NCBI GenBank assembly: GCA_023228145.1
Contig: JALOBU010000005.1
Span: 1-64,000 of the forward strand
Direction of reading: 5' to 3'
Origin: Bacteroidales bacterium
GTDB taxonomy: Bacteria > Bacteroidota > Bacteroidia > Bacteroidales > CAIWKO01
DNA length: 64,000 nt
Shown one piece after another: positions 1 through 8,982 of this stretch. Both the position numbers and the translations under genes were made by a program. The notes under the pieces were generated by a model, which saw only the letters and a program-made list of their open reading frames with translations, was not told where the DNA came from and made no database searches. Position 1 is the stretch's first letter. Every line of letters begins with the position of its first letter.

Positions 1-284
1 ATGGTATTTCTGGATTTGAAAAAATAATCCACCTTAATTTAACGTGCATCGTATATCCAAATCCTTGTAAAGGGATTTTGAATATTCAGATGAATAACTT
101 TTCAGGCAATGACTTTTTAATAGAATTATTTAATATTAATGGTCAACTTGTTCATGCTGAGAAATATGAAAATAATAATTCAACATCTAATCAATTAAAC
201 CTCACAAATTATCCCAAAGGCTTTTATCTGTTGCGAATATGTGCTAATAACCAAACAATCATTAAAAAAATTATCTATTATTAA
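1..284 (+). CDS. C-terminal end of a T9SS-secreted protein (partial at window edge)
   Basis: The reading frame that starts at base 3 stays open from the left edge to the stop at 284, so this is the 3' end of a longer gene. It encodes a T9SS type A sorting domain: a VYPNP motif followed by beta-strand segments and a final KGFYLLRI...IIKKIIYY. Just before that motif the residues GISGFEKII match the GYSGFEKII found at the same place in the protein at 677-2104, so this is the tail of a tandem paralogue of that protein. The domain is expected to send the protein through the type IX secretion system to the surface. No start codon is visible; the internal TTG or ATG codons near 78-90 would cut the sorting domain and are not credible starts. 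The enzymatic or binding part lies outside the window. Confidence 0.8.
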   Translation, partial: GISGFEKIIHLNLTCIVYPNPCKGILNIQMNNFSGNDFLIELFNINGQLVHAEKYENNNSTSNQLNLTNYPKGFYLLRICANNQTIIKKIIYY

Positions 285-294
285 ACCAATTAAG

Positions 295-660
295 ATGAAA
301 AACAAAAAATCATTCTTTTACTTACTTCTGACGTTTGCACTTTTTTGCATTGTTGATAGTAATCAAGCTCAAACACAATCAATGCTTCTACCCATAAGCG
401 GCTCATCAACTCTATCCGGGCCCACTAAAGTAATAAATTTCACTGATAATACAAATCCAGTGATGACAAATTTACCTGCACATTCTTTTTCGGTTCCTGG
501 CGTTCCACAAACACAAGTAAATCCACACATTGAACAGCATTTAGAATTTGCCATCCCCTCCATGAACGAAAAATACCTCGGCCAGCACCCGATGTATGCC
601 CAGCAAGTGGTGCATGATAAGGATGGAAAAATCAGTGAACAGTTATCAGTTAACAGTTAA
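295..660 (+). CDS. Truncated paralogue of the N-terminus of the giant protein at 2116-8499
   Basis: A 121-residue open frame starting at the ATG at 295, 10 bases after the preceding stop. It has a signal peptide (MKNKKSFFYLLLTFALFCIV...NQAQ) and then matches the first ~120 residues of the 2127-residue protein downstream: SMLLPISG against SILLPFSG, TKVINF against KTLNF, and NEKYLGQHPM followed by VVHDKDG in both. The match is also visible in DNA: 565-595 and 2401-2431 are identical over 31 bases. Right after HDKDGK the homology stops and the frame runs into a short repetitive tract (CAGTTATCAGTTAACAGTTA) and a stop. I infer the remnant of a second copy of the giant gene, deleted after codon ~112. 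It may still give a short secreted peptide; function unknown. Confidence 0.65.
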   Translation: MKNKKSFFYLLLTFALFCIVDSNQAQTQSMLLPISGSSTLSGPTKVINFTDNTNPVMTNLPAHSFSVPGVPQTQVNPHIEQHLEFAIPSMNEKYLGQHPMYAQQVVHDKDGKISEQLSVNS

Positions 661-676
661 AAGAAAAAATCAATTT

Positions 677-2104
677 ATGAACACAAAAAACTTTTTACTT
701 ATCGCAACGCTTTTGCTTTCGCAAATTGCAGATGCGCAAACCATGTTTCAGAAACATTATGGTGGTCAATACGACGATGGCGGAGGCAGTGTTTTACAAA
801 CAGATGACGGAGGTTATATTGTCGCTGCGCAAACATTTAGCTTTGGAACTGGCACAAGTGATATTTATATTATTAAAACGGATGCTTTTGGAAATGAAAT
901 TTGGTCAAAGGTTTATGGCGGAAATGGTTGGGATGCTCCCTTTGGAATAATACCCGCAAATAACACTGGTTATATTATTGTTGGCCAAACTTCTAGTTTT
1001 GGTGCGGGAGCATCAGATGCTTTTTTGATGAAAATTAGTTTAAATGGTGATTCAGTATGGTTTAAAACTTATGGAGGGATTAAGGATGACGGAGCCAATA
1101 GTATAGATATTTGCACTGATAGTGGTTTTATTATTTGCGGAACGACTTGCAGCTATTCAAATGTGTTTTCAGCAGCTTATTTAATAAAAACTAACTCAAA
1201 CGGTGATACTATATGGACAAGAACTTATGAAGAAAAGGATTACAATAATGCAAGTAGTATAATAACAACCCATGATGGAGGTTTTTTATTAGCTGGTATT
1301 GCTGAAACGGGGGGTGCACTCGGGGCTGATGGTTTAGTAATAAGAACAAACAGTAATGGCGATACTCTTTGGATGAAAATTTACGGAGGGCTTTCATATG
1401 ATAATTTTTCTTCAGTATGTGAAGATAATAATGGTAATTTTCTCTTATGTGGAACTACTTATAATTTAGTATCAGGAAGCTATGATGCTTATATCTTAAA
1501 AATAAACTCAAATGGACAAGAATTGTGGAGTAAAACTTATGGTGGTTTTGATGTTGATAATGCAGGTTCAATAAAACATACTAATGACAATGCATTTATA
1601 ATTGCTGGTTCAACCGAAAGCTACGGAGTTGGAGGGAAAGATGTTTTATTATTGAAAATAGACCAAAACGGAGACACCTTATGGTCAAAAACATTTGGTG
1701 GAACATCAGATGATGTTGCGGGGAGTGTACGACAAACAAATGATAATGGATTTATTATTACCGGTTACACAAAAAGCTTTAGTGCAAATAGTGATGTGTA
1801 TCTAATAAAAACAGATGCCAATGGTTATTCCGGATTTGAAAAAATAATAAATATTAATAAAACACTCGCAGTTTTTCCAAATCCTTCAAATGGTTTGTTT
1901 TATATAAAAATTCCTGAAAGTCCAATAAGCAATCCTATAGTTGAAGTATATAACATTCAGGGGCAAAGAATTTTTGAAAATCAATTTTTCGGAATTATAT
2001 CTGACAAAATAGAAATTAATATCAGAAACAATTCCAAAGGCATTTATATTATTTGTATTAAAAATAATAACTATTATAAATCAAGTAAAATAGTTATTAA
2101 TTAA
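677..2104 (+). CDS. Secreted seven-repeat (propeller-like) protein with T9SS sorting domain
   Basis: The ATG at 677 is chosen because it directly precedes a signal peptide (MNTKNFLLIATLLLSQIADAQ); an upstream in-frame ATG at 596 overlaps the previous gene and would bury the signal. The 475-residue product has seven repeats of about 52 residues, each of the form YGG..DD..SV..T.DGGFII.G.T.S[FY]G....D.YLIK...NGD..W.K. Seven blades of this length fit a beta-propeller, which is inference. Repeats 3-5 are more diverged than the others. The C-terminal ~80 residues (from AVFPNPSNG) form a T9SS type A sorting domain. It lies 11 bases upstream of the giant T9SS protein, so the two are probably co-transcribed. 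A paralogue of it ends at the left edge of the window. Likely an adhesive or binding surface protein; no catalytic motif seen. Confidence 0.8.
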   Translation: MNTKNFLLIATLLLSQIADAQTMFQKHYGGQYDDGGGSVLQTDDGGYIVAAQTFSFGTGTSDIYIIKTDAFGNEIWSKVYGGNGWDAPFGIIPANNTGYIIVGQTSSFGAGASDAFLMKISLNGDSVWFKTYGGIKDDGANSIDICTDSGFIICGTTCSYSNVFSAAYLIKTNSNGDTIWTRTYEEKDYNNASSIITTHDGGFLLAGIAETGGALGADGLVIRTNSNGDTLWMKIYGGLSYDNFSSVCEDNNGNFLLCGTTYNLVSGSYDAYILKINSNGQELWSKTYGGFDVDNAGSIKHTNDNAFIIAGSTESYGVGGKDVLLLKIDQNGDTLWSKTFGGTSDDVAGSVRQTNDNGFIITGYTKSFSANSDVYLIKTDANGYSGFEKIININKTLAVFPNPSNGLFYIKIPESPISNPIVEVYNIQGQRIFENQFFGIISDKIEINIRNNSKGIYIICIKNNNYYKSSKIVIN

Positions 2105-2115
2105 ATCCGAAAACG

Positions 2116-5100
2116 ATGAAAACACACAATTTGTTAAGCAAAACAATTATCATGTTGCTTCTTGCATGGCAATCAATGGCAATTGCACAAAACCAGTCAA
2201 TATTGCTTCCTTTTTCAGGGGATACTTATCCTGCAACAGGATCGAAAACGCTAAACTTCATAAATTCAACGAATCCGGTTATATCAACCTTACCCAAACA
2301 TATCTTTTATACAGACGTTAATCAGACAATTGAAGGTGACCCACATGATGAAGGAGATTTACACGCACCAGCAACTGACCCAAACAACCTTTACCTTTTC
2401 AACGAAAAATACCTCGGCCAGCACCCGATGTTTGCACAAACTGTGGTCCATGATAAAGACGGGAACATTTTATTCTCTATCATTGACTATAATATCTATA
2501 ACAGGTATGGAGAATACTTTTCTTTAGCTAACGATTTTCAATTAGATTATTATCTGACTCGTTTTATAAATCCAACTTCCGCTTATACAAGCCTTGACCC
2601 GGAAATTGTGGTTTTTCCAATTTATAAAGAAGAAGAGGGGGGAGCGCCTGCATGTTATAAATATGGCATAATATACTCGTTTTTTACACGAACCAATTCA
2701 ATCTCATTTGGTATATGCTATAGAACCCTGCAGTACGTTAATGACCAGGAAATTGTATTATCAGACCCAATTAGTTTAAATCAGACCTTCCAGGATGCTA
2801 TAGTGAACTTTGTAGGTTTTTCGCCTGGCGGGTGGTGTGATGATGAGTCACATAGGAACTTGGCAATTGTGGAAATTGGGAACAATGAACATATGTTATT
2901 TATTCGTCTGTGGCATTTTCTGTGTGCAGTTAAGATATTTGATAACGGAATGATTGCCGACAATATTCACGTTGAAAATATCTTACAGGGCATGTATGTA
3001 CAAGAACAAAAGAATCAGCCAGCTTCTGAAATGGAAGCCGTTTTTTATAATAATTATTTCTATGTCGGTTTGGGGTCTTGTTATAAAAACCCTGACAACC
3101 CTGTAAGCGGCAGCTATGCTCATGTTTGTATCTTGAAATTCGATAATAATTTAAGCTTAGAAAGCGGTTATCCGATTAACCATTGGATGCCACAGGGGAA
3201 CAGCTCGCCGGAACGCATCAAGGGGCTTGAGTTTTCACCGAATTGCGACAGGCTGTTTGTTACTTACTCGGGTCAAAACAATTTGTATGCAATTAATACA
3301 TCCGGTGCTATAAGCAACACCATTATGAATAATCCAGATTTTACTGCCGACCTTTATCAATACTCTGAAATTGAAACGGGCGCTGATGGAAATTTGTATT
3401 ATTTACATGCTGAAAATAACGAAACCGGTGGAATTTCTCAGTATAACCCAAATTCTAATCAGTGGGCAACAAATGACCTGCAGGGGGTGAATAAGGTATA
3501 TTTCTCACATGATTATGGCCAGGTTGGAGATCCGGATGCAAAAATACTTCTTTTTCAGGACCAGAGGGATTATGGGGATTATTCTCTGTATTTTAATAAT
3601 ATGAGTCAAAGCTGCTGTATTGATCATATTTATTACAGCAATTGGCCTAATATGGAGGATGATGCAATATGGGATATGGCAACCAATCCATTTCCTGACT
3701 TTAATGGCGTGGTTCGTATCAATGAGGATGTGGTAGTTCCCGCAGGCCGCGAGCTTACTATCAGGAATATGATATTTAAGTTTAGTGCCGGGAAAAAGCT
3801 GATAGTTGAACCTGGGGCAAAACTGGTACTTGATAATTCTACGATGACATCAGTTGATGATTGTGGTCTTCATAACCTCTGGCAGGGAATCGAAGTACAG
3901 GGCAACAGTACCCTAAGCCAATATCCGCAGTTAGTAGGTGGTAGTTGGGTTTTGGATCAGGGGAAAGTAGAGATAATAAACGGTAGTACCATCGAAAATG
4001 CGGTATGCGGTATTAAAACAATAAATGCTGACGGCACTGCTTCCGGCGGAATAATCCGTGCTAATGATGCAACATTTCATAATTGTAAAACAGCCATTGA
4101 ATTTATGCCCTATCAGAACCATCATCCGACAAACCCCACCTTGAAATTAACGAACTTCAGTTTAATTAGCCAATGCACCTTTGAAACCGATGATAACCTT
4201 TATGCACAGGGCGCTGAGCCAGTAGCTTTTATTTCTTTAGCAGGCGTGCAGGGTGTAAAAATATATGGGAATACCTTTACGAACACCATCACACAAAACT
4301 ACATCAACCGCGGTATAGGCATTTTGAGCACCTATTCGAGTTTTTATTTATTGCCTGTTTGTACATCACAGATGTATCCTTGTCCAGAGGAAAATTATAA
4401 AAAGAATACATTTAATGGCCTGCAATATGGGGTATGGGCAAGTTCACCGGCTTCACAATTTAATATTAAAATAAAAAATTGTATTTTCACTCGTAATTTC
4501 GGGAGTATTTCACTAAATGGAATAACCAATGCGGAAGTAATTGATAATTACATAGATGTCGGGCCAAGGTCTTTTTCAGGTGATGCGCCTTGGGACTTGT
4601 CGTATGGTTTGATGTTGGAACAATGCACAGGATATACTGTTGAAGAAAATAATTTTTTAACCAATGACAATGGTTCCTATGGTGTAATTGTAAGGAACTC
4701 GGGTCCTTCTCCGAATATAATTTATAGAAATACTTTTGATGGTTCTATTATACCTTTTCATGTGGAAGGAAAAAATGGTTTTTCTTCAATGATATTGCGC
4801 AGTGATAACGGAGATATTGCGTTACCTACTTTTTCCGGGTTGGTATTAAAGTGTAACGATTTTCAAGGTACAAATAATGAACTTTGGGATATTGAAATAC
4901 CATGGGGTAGTATTTCCCCTTTCCAGGGAAGTTGTTATAATGATCAAACACCGGCAGGAAATCAATTTGACCATCCTGTTGGTCCTTATGGAAGAATAGC
5001 TGTAAACTATTATGTTTCACCTTTCACCTATTTTCATCATAGCGATCAAATTACGACTCCTTATATTTCGTCGTTTTTTATTAATTCATATCATGTTATT

Positions 5101-8100
5101 ACATTAAATCCTTGCGGACCAATGTCGGAAAACACATGCCTTTCAAATTTCTCGAACTGTAATCCAGTCTGCTTAATAAATAATATTAATTTCTATTCAA
5201 GCGTATTGGCGCCTTGGAAGAATCAAATTATCAAAGGCAACAATCAAAATTTATTAAACAGAGTAATGACGGTTAATACAGCCGGAGGAATATCGTTTGC
5301 AGCATTAAGAGATACACTTTTGAGAGTTTCTCCGTATGTGTCGGATACTATCCTTATTGCTGCCATTGAAAAATATGACACCCTCGAACCGGAAATGTTG
5401 AAAGATATCATAGTTGCAAATTCACCGCTTACTTATAAAGTAAAAACGGTATTGGATACAAAGGCATTGCCCGATAGGGTAAAACAAGCAATTGATTCAG
5501 TTCAAAATGGTATTTCTGCAAGGAACGAACTGGAGGCGAAGATATCAGACACCGCCATGCTGATGGGATTAGCGGAAAATGAACTGATGCGGCAATATAT
5601 GAATGATACCACAATAGTTGGAATTGATAGTGTTATTTCGTATTTTTTACAAAAAAAAGACAATATTTCAAGAAAGATTTTGGTACAAGCTTATTATTCA
5701 AAAGGAGACAGTTCAAATTTAATTTTGGCATTGGATTCCCTGAGATTGCAAACAATTGATGACACTCTGTTCAAGGAATTCTACAGCCTGATGGCAGATT
5801 TTTGTACTAACAAAAATTTATTGTATAACATTGATTCAATACAGGAACAGACGATAAGAAATATTGCATCTTCTAAAACAGAAGCGACCGTTTTTGCACA
5901 AACTGTGCTGGCAATGGTTTACAAAGAAATTCCTTCAATAGAATTAGAAAAAATATATATACCAGATAGCCTTAGCATTCATGGGTACCTTAGGAGCGAC
6001 AGTTTATGCAGCGGATTACCCTTAGCCGGTGATACTATTTTTTTATTGGATGCAGATACCAACAGGATAACTTTTTTAACACCTGTTATAACAGATAGTG
6101 CAGGCTATTTTGCATTTTACCTGCCAGAACTCTTACAATTGAGTGATAACGCATCATATGGCTTTGGCACAACATACGCAGCGCCTGTAAAGAACTTTGA
6201 ATTGAAAACCATCGAACAGTGGATTGCGGCAAGTCCTTTAAATCTGACACTAAGGAAAACCGAGGCAGATTTTATTTATGATACAATACGATGCTATGCA
6301 GGCAGTGTCCATTTTACCTCAATCGTTACAGACGGAAAAAAACCATATACGTATAGTTGGGATTTCGGCAACGACAGCGTTTCGACGAGCCCAAACCCAG
6401 CCATGCTCTTTGATACTACAGGGGCTTATCATGTTACACTTGTAGTTTCAAGTACAGACGGATGTACTGATACTGTTGATAAGACGGTTATTGTAAATCC
6501 TTTACCTGAAATTACAATAACGACATCAGATTCAACTATCTGTAAAGGAGATAGTGCAATATTGACTGGCTCCGGTGGTGCAACTTATTTGTGGAGTACT
6601 TCAGATACATCAGCGGTTATTACTATTGCCCCCGATTTAACTACCACATATACGGTAACAGTTACAAGTGCGGAAGGATGTACTAATACTGCAAGTTTTA
6701 CAATTACTGTAAATTCTTTACCCACCGCTGCAATTAATTCATCAGATTCTACAATTTGTGCCGGGGATAGTGTAACTTTGACTGCATCGGGAGGTGTTAC
6801 TTATTTATGGAACACGGCTGATACTACAGCAGCAATTATTGTTGTCCCCAATACAACTACCACATATACCGTAACCGTGACAAGCACAGAGGAATGTATA
6901 GATTCAGCAAACAAAACCGTTACTGTAAATATTTTGCCGACTGCTGCAATAACTCCGGCATCTTCATCTATATGCACCGGGGATAGTGTAACATTAACTG
7001 CATCGGGAGGTGTTACTTATTTATGGAACACCGCTGATACAGCGACAGTTATTACTGTTGTCCCCGATTCAACTACTACCTATAAAGTAACAGTGCTAAG
7101 TGCAGAAGGATGTGAAGACAGCGATACTGCAACGATTACAATTGATTGTGCCAGTATCACCGGGAGAACCATGTATGCAGGAAAGGCAAATGTCAACACG
7201 GCGCCTAACCCGCCAACATATAACTCAAGAACTTATGACATTAATAAAGAAATTGTAATACTGAAGAATCAGTCAGGCACCGAAATAGCCCGTGACACCT
7301 CGGATGCAAACGGCGCTTTTTCATTTACTAATGTGGATAATGGCACTTATACTTTGTTTTATGACAAATACACCGCAGATACGATGCAGTGGTGTAATAA
7401 TGTGAACGCAGTGGATATAGCCTTGATCAAGTATTTAATTGCCAGTGATACCACTACAGACCCTTCGAGAAACTTCTCAAGGATATATAAAAAATCGGCG
7501 GATGTTGACAATAACGGTACCGTGGATTCAATTGATAGAGCAAGAATACAAGCCAAGGTAGCTTTCCCCAGCGATCCTACTAAAAACTTTCCAAAGGGAA
7601 ACTGGGTGAATCTGGATACAACGGTTATCGTTAATGGCGCTAACCTTAATGTGACAATTCCTGTCATCAGCTATGGCGATTACAATGCTTCCAGCAGTAA
7701 ATACAAAGATTCTGCTAATACATGGTCGCAGGTAAAATCTTTAACAGATGAGAACATTATCACTATTTCTGATGAAAGCCTGATACTTAATAACACCGGA
7801 ATAATAGCAATCCCCCTTCAAATAAGCTCATCGCTGGATGATTTTGCTGCCATGAGTCTGGAATTATTTTATCCAAAAGAAAAGTTTAAATTAGTGAGTG
7901 CTTCTATGCCAAACACCAGCGATAGCAATGGGGTGTTTAAGATTAATCCTACCTTACAAGAAATTATTGATAATAACAATGATTTGCTGGTAACGGATGA
8001 TAGCGGGATCATCAGGGTGGTGTTTGCCACAACTAATTTCTTTGATGTTACCAATAACGATATTATGATCTACCTTGGATTCCGCCCGCTTTATGAGCTG

Positions 8101-8499
8101 AAATCGGGAGAGCTAAATTTTAAACTATTCGGAACAGGAATAATTACAGACCAATATGGTAAAGAGGCAAAAGATATGGATTACCTTTTGATGCCCAAAA
8201 TTTTCGTTCAGGGTAATCACACTGAAGCCGGGTTTGACTTTACGGGCTACCCAAATCCATTTAACAACAGTACAACGTTAACCTATAATTTACCTAAAAA
8301 CGGAACGGTAAAACTCAGGGTTTATAATGTCTTTGGCGTATGTGTTTCCGAACTTGTAAATGAGGAACAAATGAGTGGAAAACACAGCGTTGTTTTTTCT
8401 GCAAAGAACCAACCGGCAGGTATGTATTCCTTCCGACTTGATTTTACCGGTGAAAACGATTCAAATTGTGTGGTATTGAAGATGATTTATTATAAATAA
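2116..8499 (+). CDS. Giant multidomain T9SS-secreted surface protein (2127 aa)
   Basis: A signal peptide (to about residue 25) leads into a ~500-residue N-terminal region containing NEKYLGQHPM that I do not recognise. Residues ~540-990 look like a right-handed beta-helix: short strands with repeated I.GNTF / I.NN.F turns. Residues ~1030-1290 are helix-rich. Residues ~1290-1375 look like a CNA-B or CarboxypepD_reg type fold. A PKD domain lies at ~1383-1460 (YSWDFGND...), then three Ig-like repeats of 72 residues (~1463-1676, CAGDSVTLTASGG...YLWNT). Next come a carboxypeptidase-regulatory-like domain and a dockerin-like pair (NAVDIALIKYLI; DVDNNGTVDSIDRARI, ~1758-1815), a cohesin-like region (~1881-2031) and a T9SS sorting domain (~2039-2127, GYPNPFNNST). 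It is probably exported to the surface or medium as a large adhesin or scaffold. The first dockerin loop lacks the usual calcium ligands; the second keeps them. Confidence 0.8.
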   Translation: MKTHNLLSKTIIMLLLAWQSMAIAQNQSILLPFSGDTYPATGSKTLNFINSTNPVISTLPKHIFYTDVNQTIEGDPHDEGDLHAPATDPNNLYLFNEKYLGQHPMFAQTVVHDKDGNILFSIIDYNIYNRYGEYFSLANDFQLDYYLTRFINPTSAYTSLDPEIVVFPIYKEEEGGAPACYKYGIIYSFFTRTNSISFGICYRTLQYVNDQEIVLSDPISLNQTFQDAIVNFVGFSPGGWCDDESHRNLAIVEIGNNEHMLFIRLWHFLCAVKIFDNGMIADNIHVENILQGMYVQEQKNQPASEMEAVFYNNYFYVGLGSCYKNPDNPVSGSYAHVCILKFDNNLSLESGYPINHWMPQGNSSPERIKGLEFSPNCDRLFVTYSGQNNLYAINTSGAISNTIMNNPDFTADLYQYSEIETGADGNLYYLHAENNETGGISQYNPNSNQWATNDLQGVNKVYFSHDYGQVGDPDAKILLFQDQRDYGDYSLYFNNMSQSCCIDHIYYSNWPNMEDDAIWDMATNPFPDFNGVVRINEDVVVPAGRELTIRNMIFKFSAGKKLIVEPGAKLVLDNSTMTSVDDCGLHNLWQGIEVQGNSTLSQYPQLVGGSWVLDQGKVEIINGSTIENAVCGIKTINADGTASGGIIRANDATFHNCKTAIEFMPYQNHHPTNPTLKLTNFSLISQCTFETDDNLYAQGAEPVAFISLAGVQGVKIYGNTFTNTITQNYINRGIGILSTYSSFYLLPVCTSQMYPCPEENYKKNTFNGLQYGVWASSPASQFNIKIKNCIFTRNFGSISLNGITNAEVIDNYIDVGPRSFSGDAPWDLSYGLMLEQCTGYTVEENNFLTNDNGSYGVIVRNSGPSPNIIYRNTFDGSIIPFHVEGKNGFSSMILRSDNGDIALPTFSGLVLKCNDFQGTNNELWDIEIPWGSISPFQGSCYNDQTPAGNQFDHPVGPYGRIAVNYYVSPFTYFHHSDQITTPYISSFFINSYHVITLNPCGPMSENTCLSNFSNCNPVCLINNINFYSSVLAPWKNQIIKGNNQNLLNRVMTVNTAGGISFAALRDTLLRVSPYVSDTILIAAIEKYDTLEPEMLKDIIVANSPLTYKVKTVLDTKALPDRVKQAIDSVQNGISARNELEAKISDTAMLMGLAENELMRQYMNDTTIVGIDSVISYFLQKKDNISRKILVQAYYSKGDSSNLILALDSLRLQTIDDTLFKEFYSLMADFCTNKNLLYNIDSIQEQTIRNIASSKTEATVFAQTVLAMVYKEIPSIELEKIYIPDSLSIHGYLRSDSLCSGLPLAGDTIFLLDADTNRITFLTPVITDSAGYFAFYLPELLQLSDNASYGFGTTYAAPVKNFELKTIEQWIAASPLNLTLRKTEADFIYDTIRCYAGSVHFTSIVTDGKKPYTYSWDFGNDSVSTSPNPAMLFDTTGAYHVTLVVSSTDGCTDTVDKTVIVNPLPEITITTSDSTICKGDSAILTGSGGATYLWSTSDTSAVITIAPDLTTTYTVTVTSAEGCTNTASFTITVNSLPTAAINSSDSTICAGDSVTLTASGGVTYLWNTADTTAAIIVVPNTTTTYTVTVTSTEECIDSANKTVTVNILPTAAITPASSSICTGDSVTLTASGGVTYLWNTADTATVITVVPDSTTTYKVTVLSAEGCEDSDTATITIDCASITGRTMYAGKANVNTAPNPPTYNSRTYDINKEIVILKNQSGTEIARDTSDANGAFSFTNVDNGTYTLFYDKYTADTMQWCNNVNAVDIALIKYLIASDTTTDPSRNFSRIYKKSADVDNNGTVDSIDRARIQAKVAFPSDPTKNFPKGNWVNLDTTVIVNGANLNVTIPVISYGDYNASSSKYKDSANTWSQVKSLTDENIITISDESLILNNTGIIAIPLQISSSLDDFAAMSLELFYPKEKFKLVSASMPNTSDSNGVFKINPTLQEIIDNNNDLLVTDDSGIIRVVFATTNFFDVTNNDIMIYLGFRPLYELKSGELNFKLFGTGIITDQYGKEAKDMDYLLMPKIFVQGNHTEAGFDFTGYPNPFNNSTTLTYNLPKNGTVKLRVYNVFGVCVSELVNEEQMSGKHSVVFSAKNQPAGMYSFRLDFTGENDSNCVVLKMIYYK
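6505..7145 (+). repeat. Three in-frame 216-bp repeats coding Ig-like domains
   Basis: Within the giant gene three units of 216 bp (72 codons) follow each other. The second and third are nearly identical in DNA from 6761 and from 6977 onward (CCGGGGATAGTGTAAC, then GCATCGGGAGGTGTTACTTA), which points to recent duplication or gene conversion. The first unit keeps the pattern (CKGDSAILTGSGGATYLW) but is more diverged. Such repeats can expand or contract by recombination. Confidence 0.8.
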
Positions 8500-8508
8500 A
8501 ATAGTATG

Positions 8509-8549
8509 CAACAAGTAATAATTCAGAAAGGCTGGACTATTACTTGTTG
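8509..8549 (+). terminator. Hairpin after the giant gene
   Basis: Perfect 12-bp stem CAACAAGTAATA (8509-8520) with TATTACTTGTTG (8538-8549) and a 17-base loop, ten bases after the stop codon at 8499, followed by a short T-containing run. It is placed to end transcription of the two-gene T9SS unit. It could instead be an end of the decayed insertion element just downstream. Confidence 0.5.
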
Positions 8550-8550
8550 T

Positions 8551-8877
8551 TTATCTGATTGTTAGTGAGTAAAAGCATCGGCTGTTTGCCAAACCCTTCA
8601 ATGATGACAAGGGTGTACCTAAACTACTCCCCATCGGTATTACAAATTGTAGTTGCTCATTAATCTCCCCTGTTAAGTCATCCCTGAAAAGGTTCCGACT
8701 CAAGCGGTCTTCTGTTTTGATCAATGGAATTGGCTCTTGTAGGGTTCGGCTGATGTTGGATAGCTTTACATCCTTTGAGGCCTGAATGCCGTATAGCATT
8801 TCTTTAACTAAACGTTTTTGAGTTTTACACAAATTTTTTGAGATTGTTCCTGAAAATTTGTTGCGTTGTAACTTTTT
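8551..8877 (-). pseudogene. Transposase N-terminal remnant
   Basis: On the minus strand the frame covering about 8650-8865 reads RNKFSGTISKNLCKTQKRL, then KEMLYGIQASKDVKLSNISR and LIKTEDRLSRNL. This is the N-terminal region of a DDE-type (IS4-like) transposase family that I recognise from Bacteroidota. The similarity stops after GEINEQL and the frame ends at 8551, so the catalytic domain is missing, and no good start codon with a plausible N-terminus is present. The frame continues upstream into the 5' end of ffh by chance. It is a decayed insertion-sequence fragment; family assignment is from memory of the motif, not a search. Confidence 0.6.
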
Positions 8878-8948
8878 TGAGGAAACTCCAGAAATAATAC
8901 ATTTACATTTTATTTTTATGAATGGTTTTAAAATTTTGTTTGTTTTTA

Positions 8949-8956
8949 TATATTTG
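8949..8956 (+). promoter_or_regulatory. Putative -7 box for ffh (TATATTTG)
   Basis: TATATTTG matches the Bacteroidota -7 consensus TAnnTTTG and ends 26 bases before the ffh ATG. No clear TTTG -33 box at the usual spacing. Confidence 0.4.
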
Positions 8957-8982
8957 CAAAAACAAATCATTAAACAATAACG

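Noticed and set aside
596..676. Upstream start (ATG 596) for the propeller protein
   Set aside because: It lies inside the preceding frame, and the residues before MNTKNFLL would hide an otherwise ideal signal peptide.
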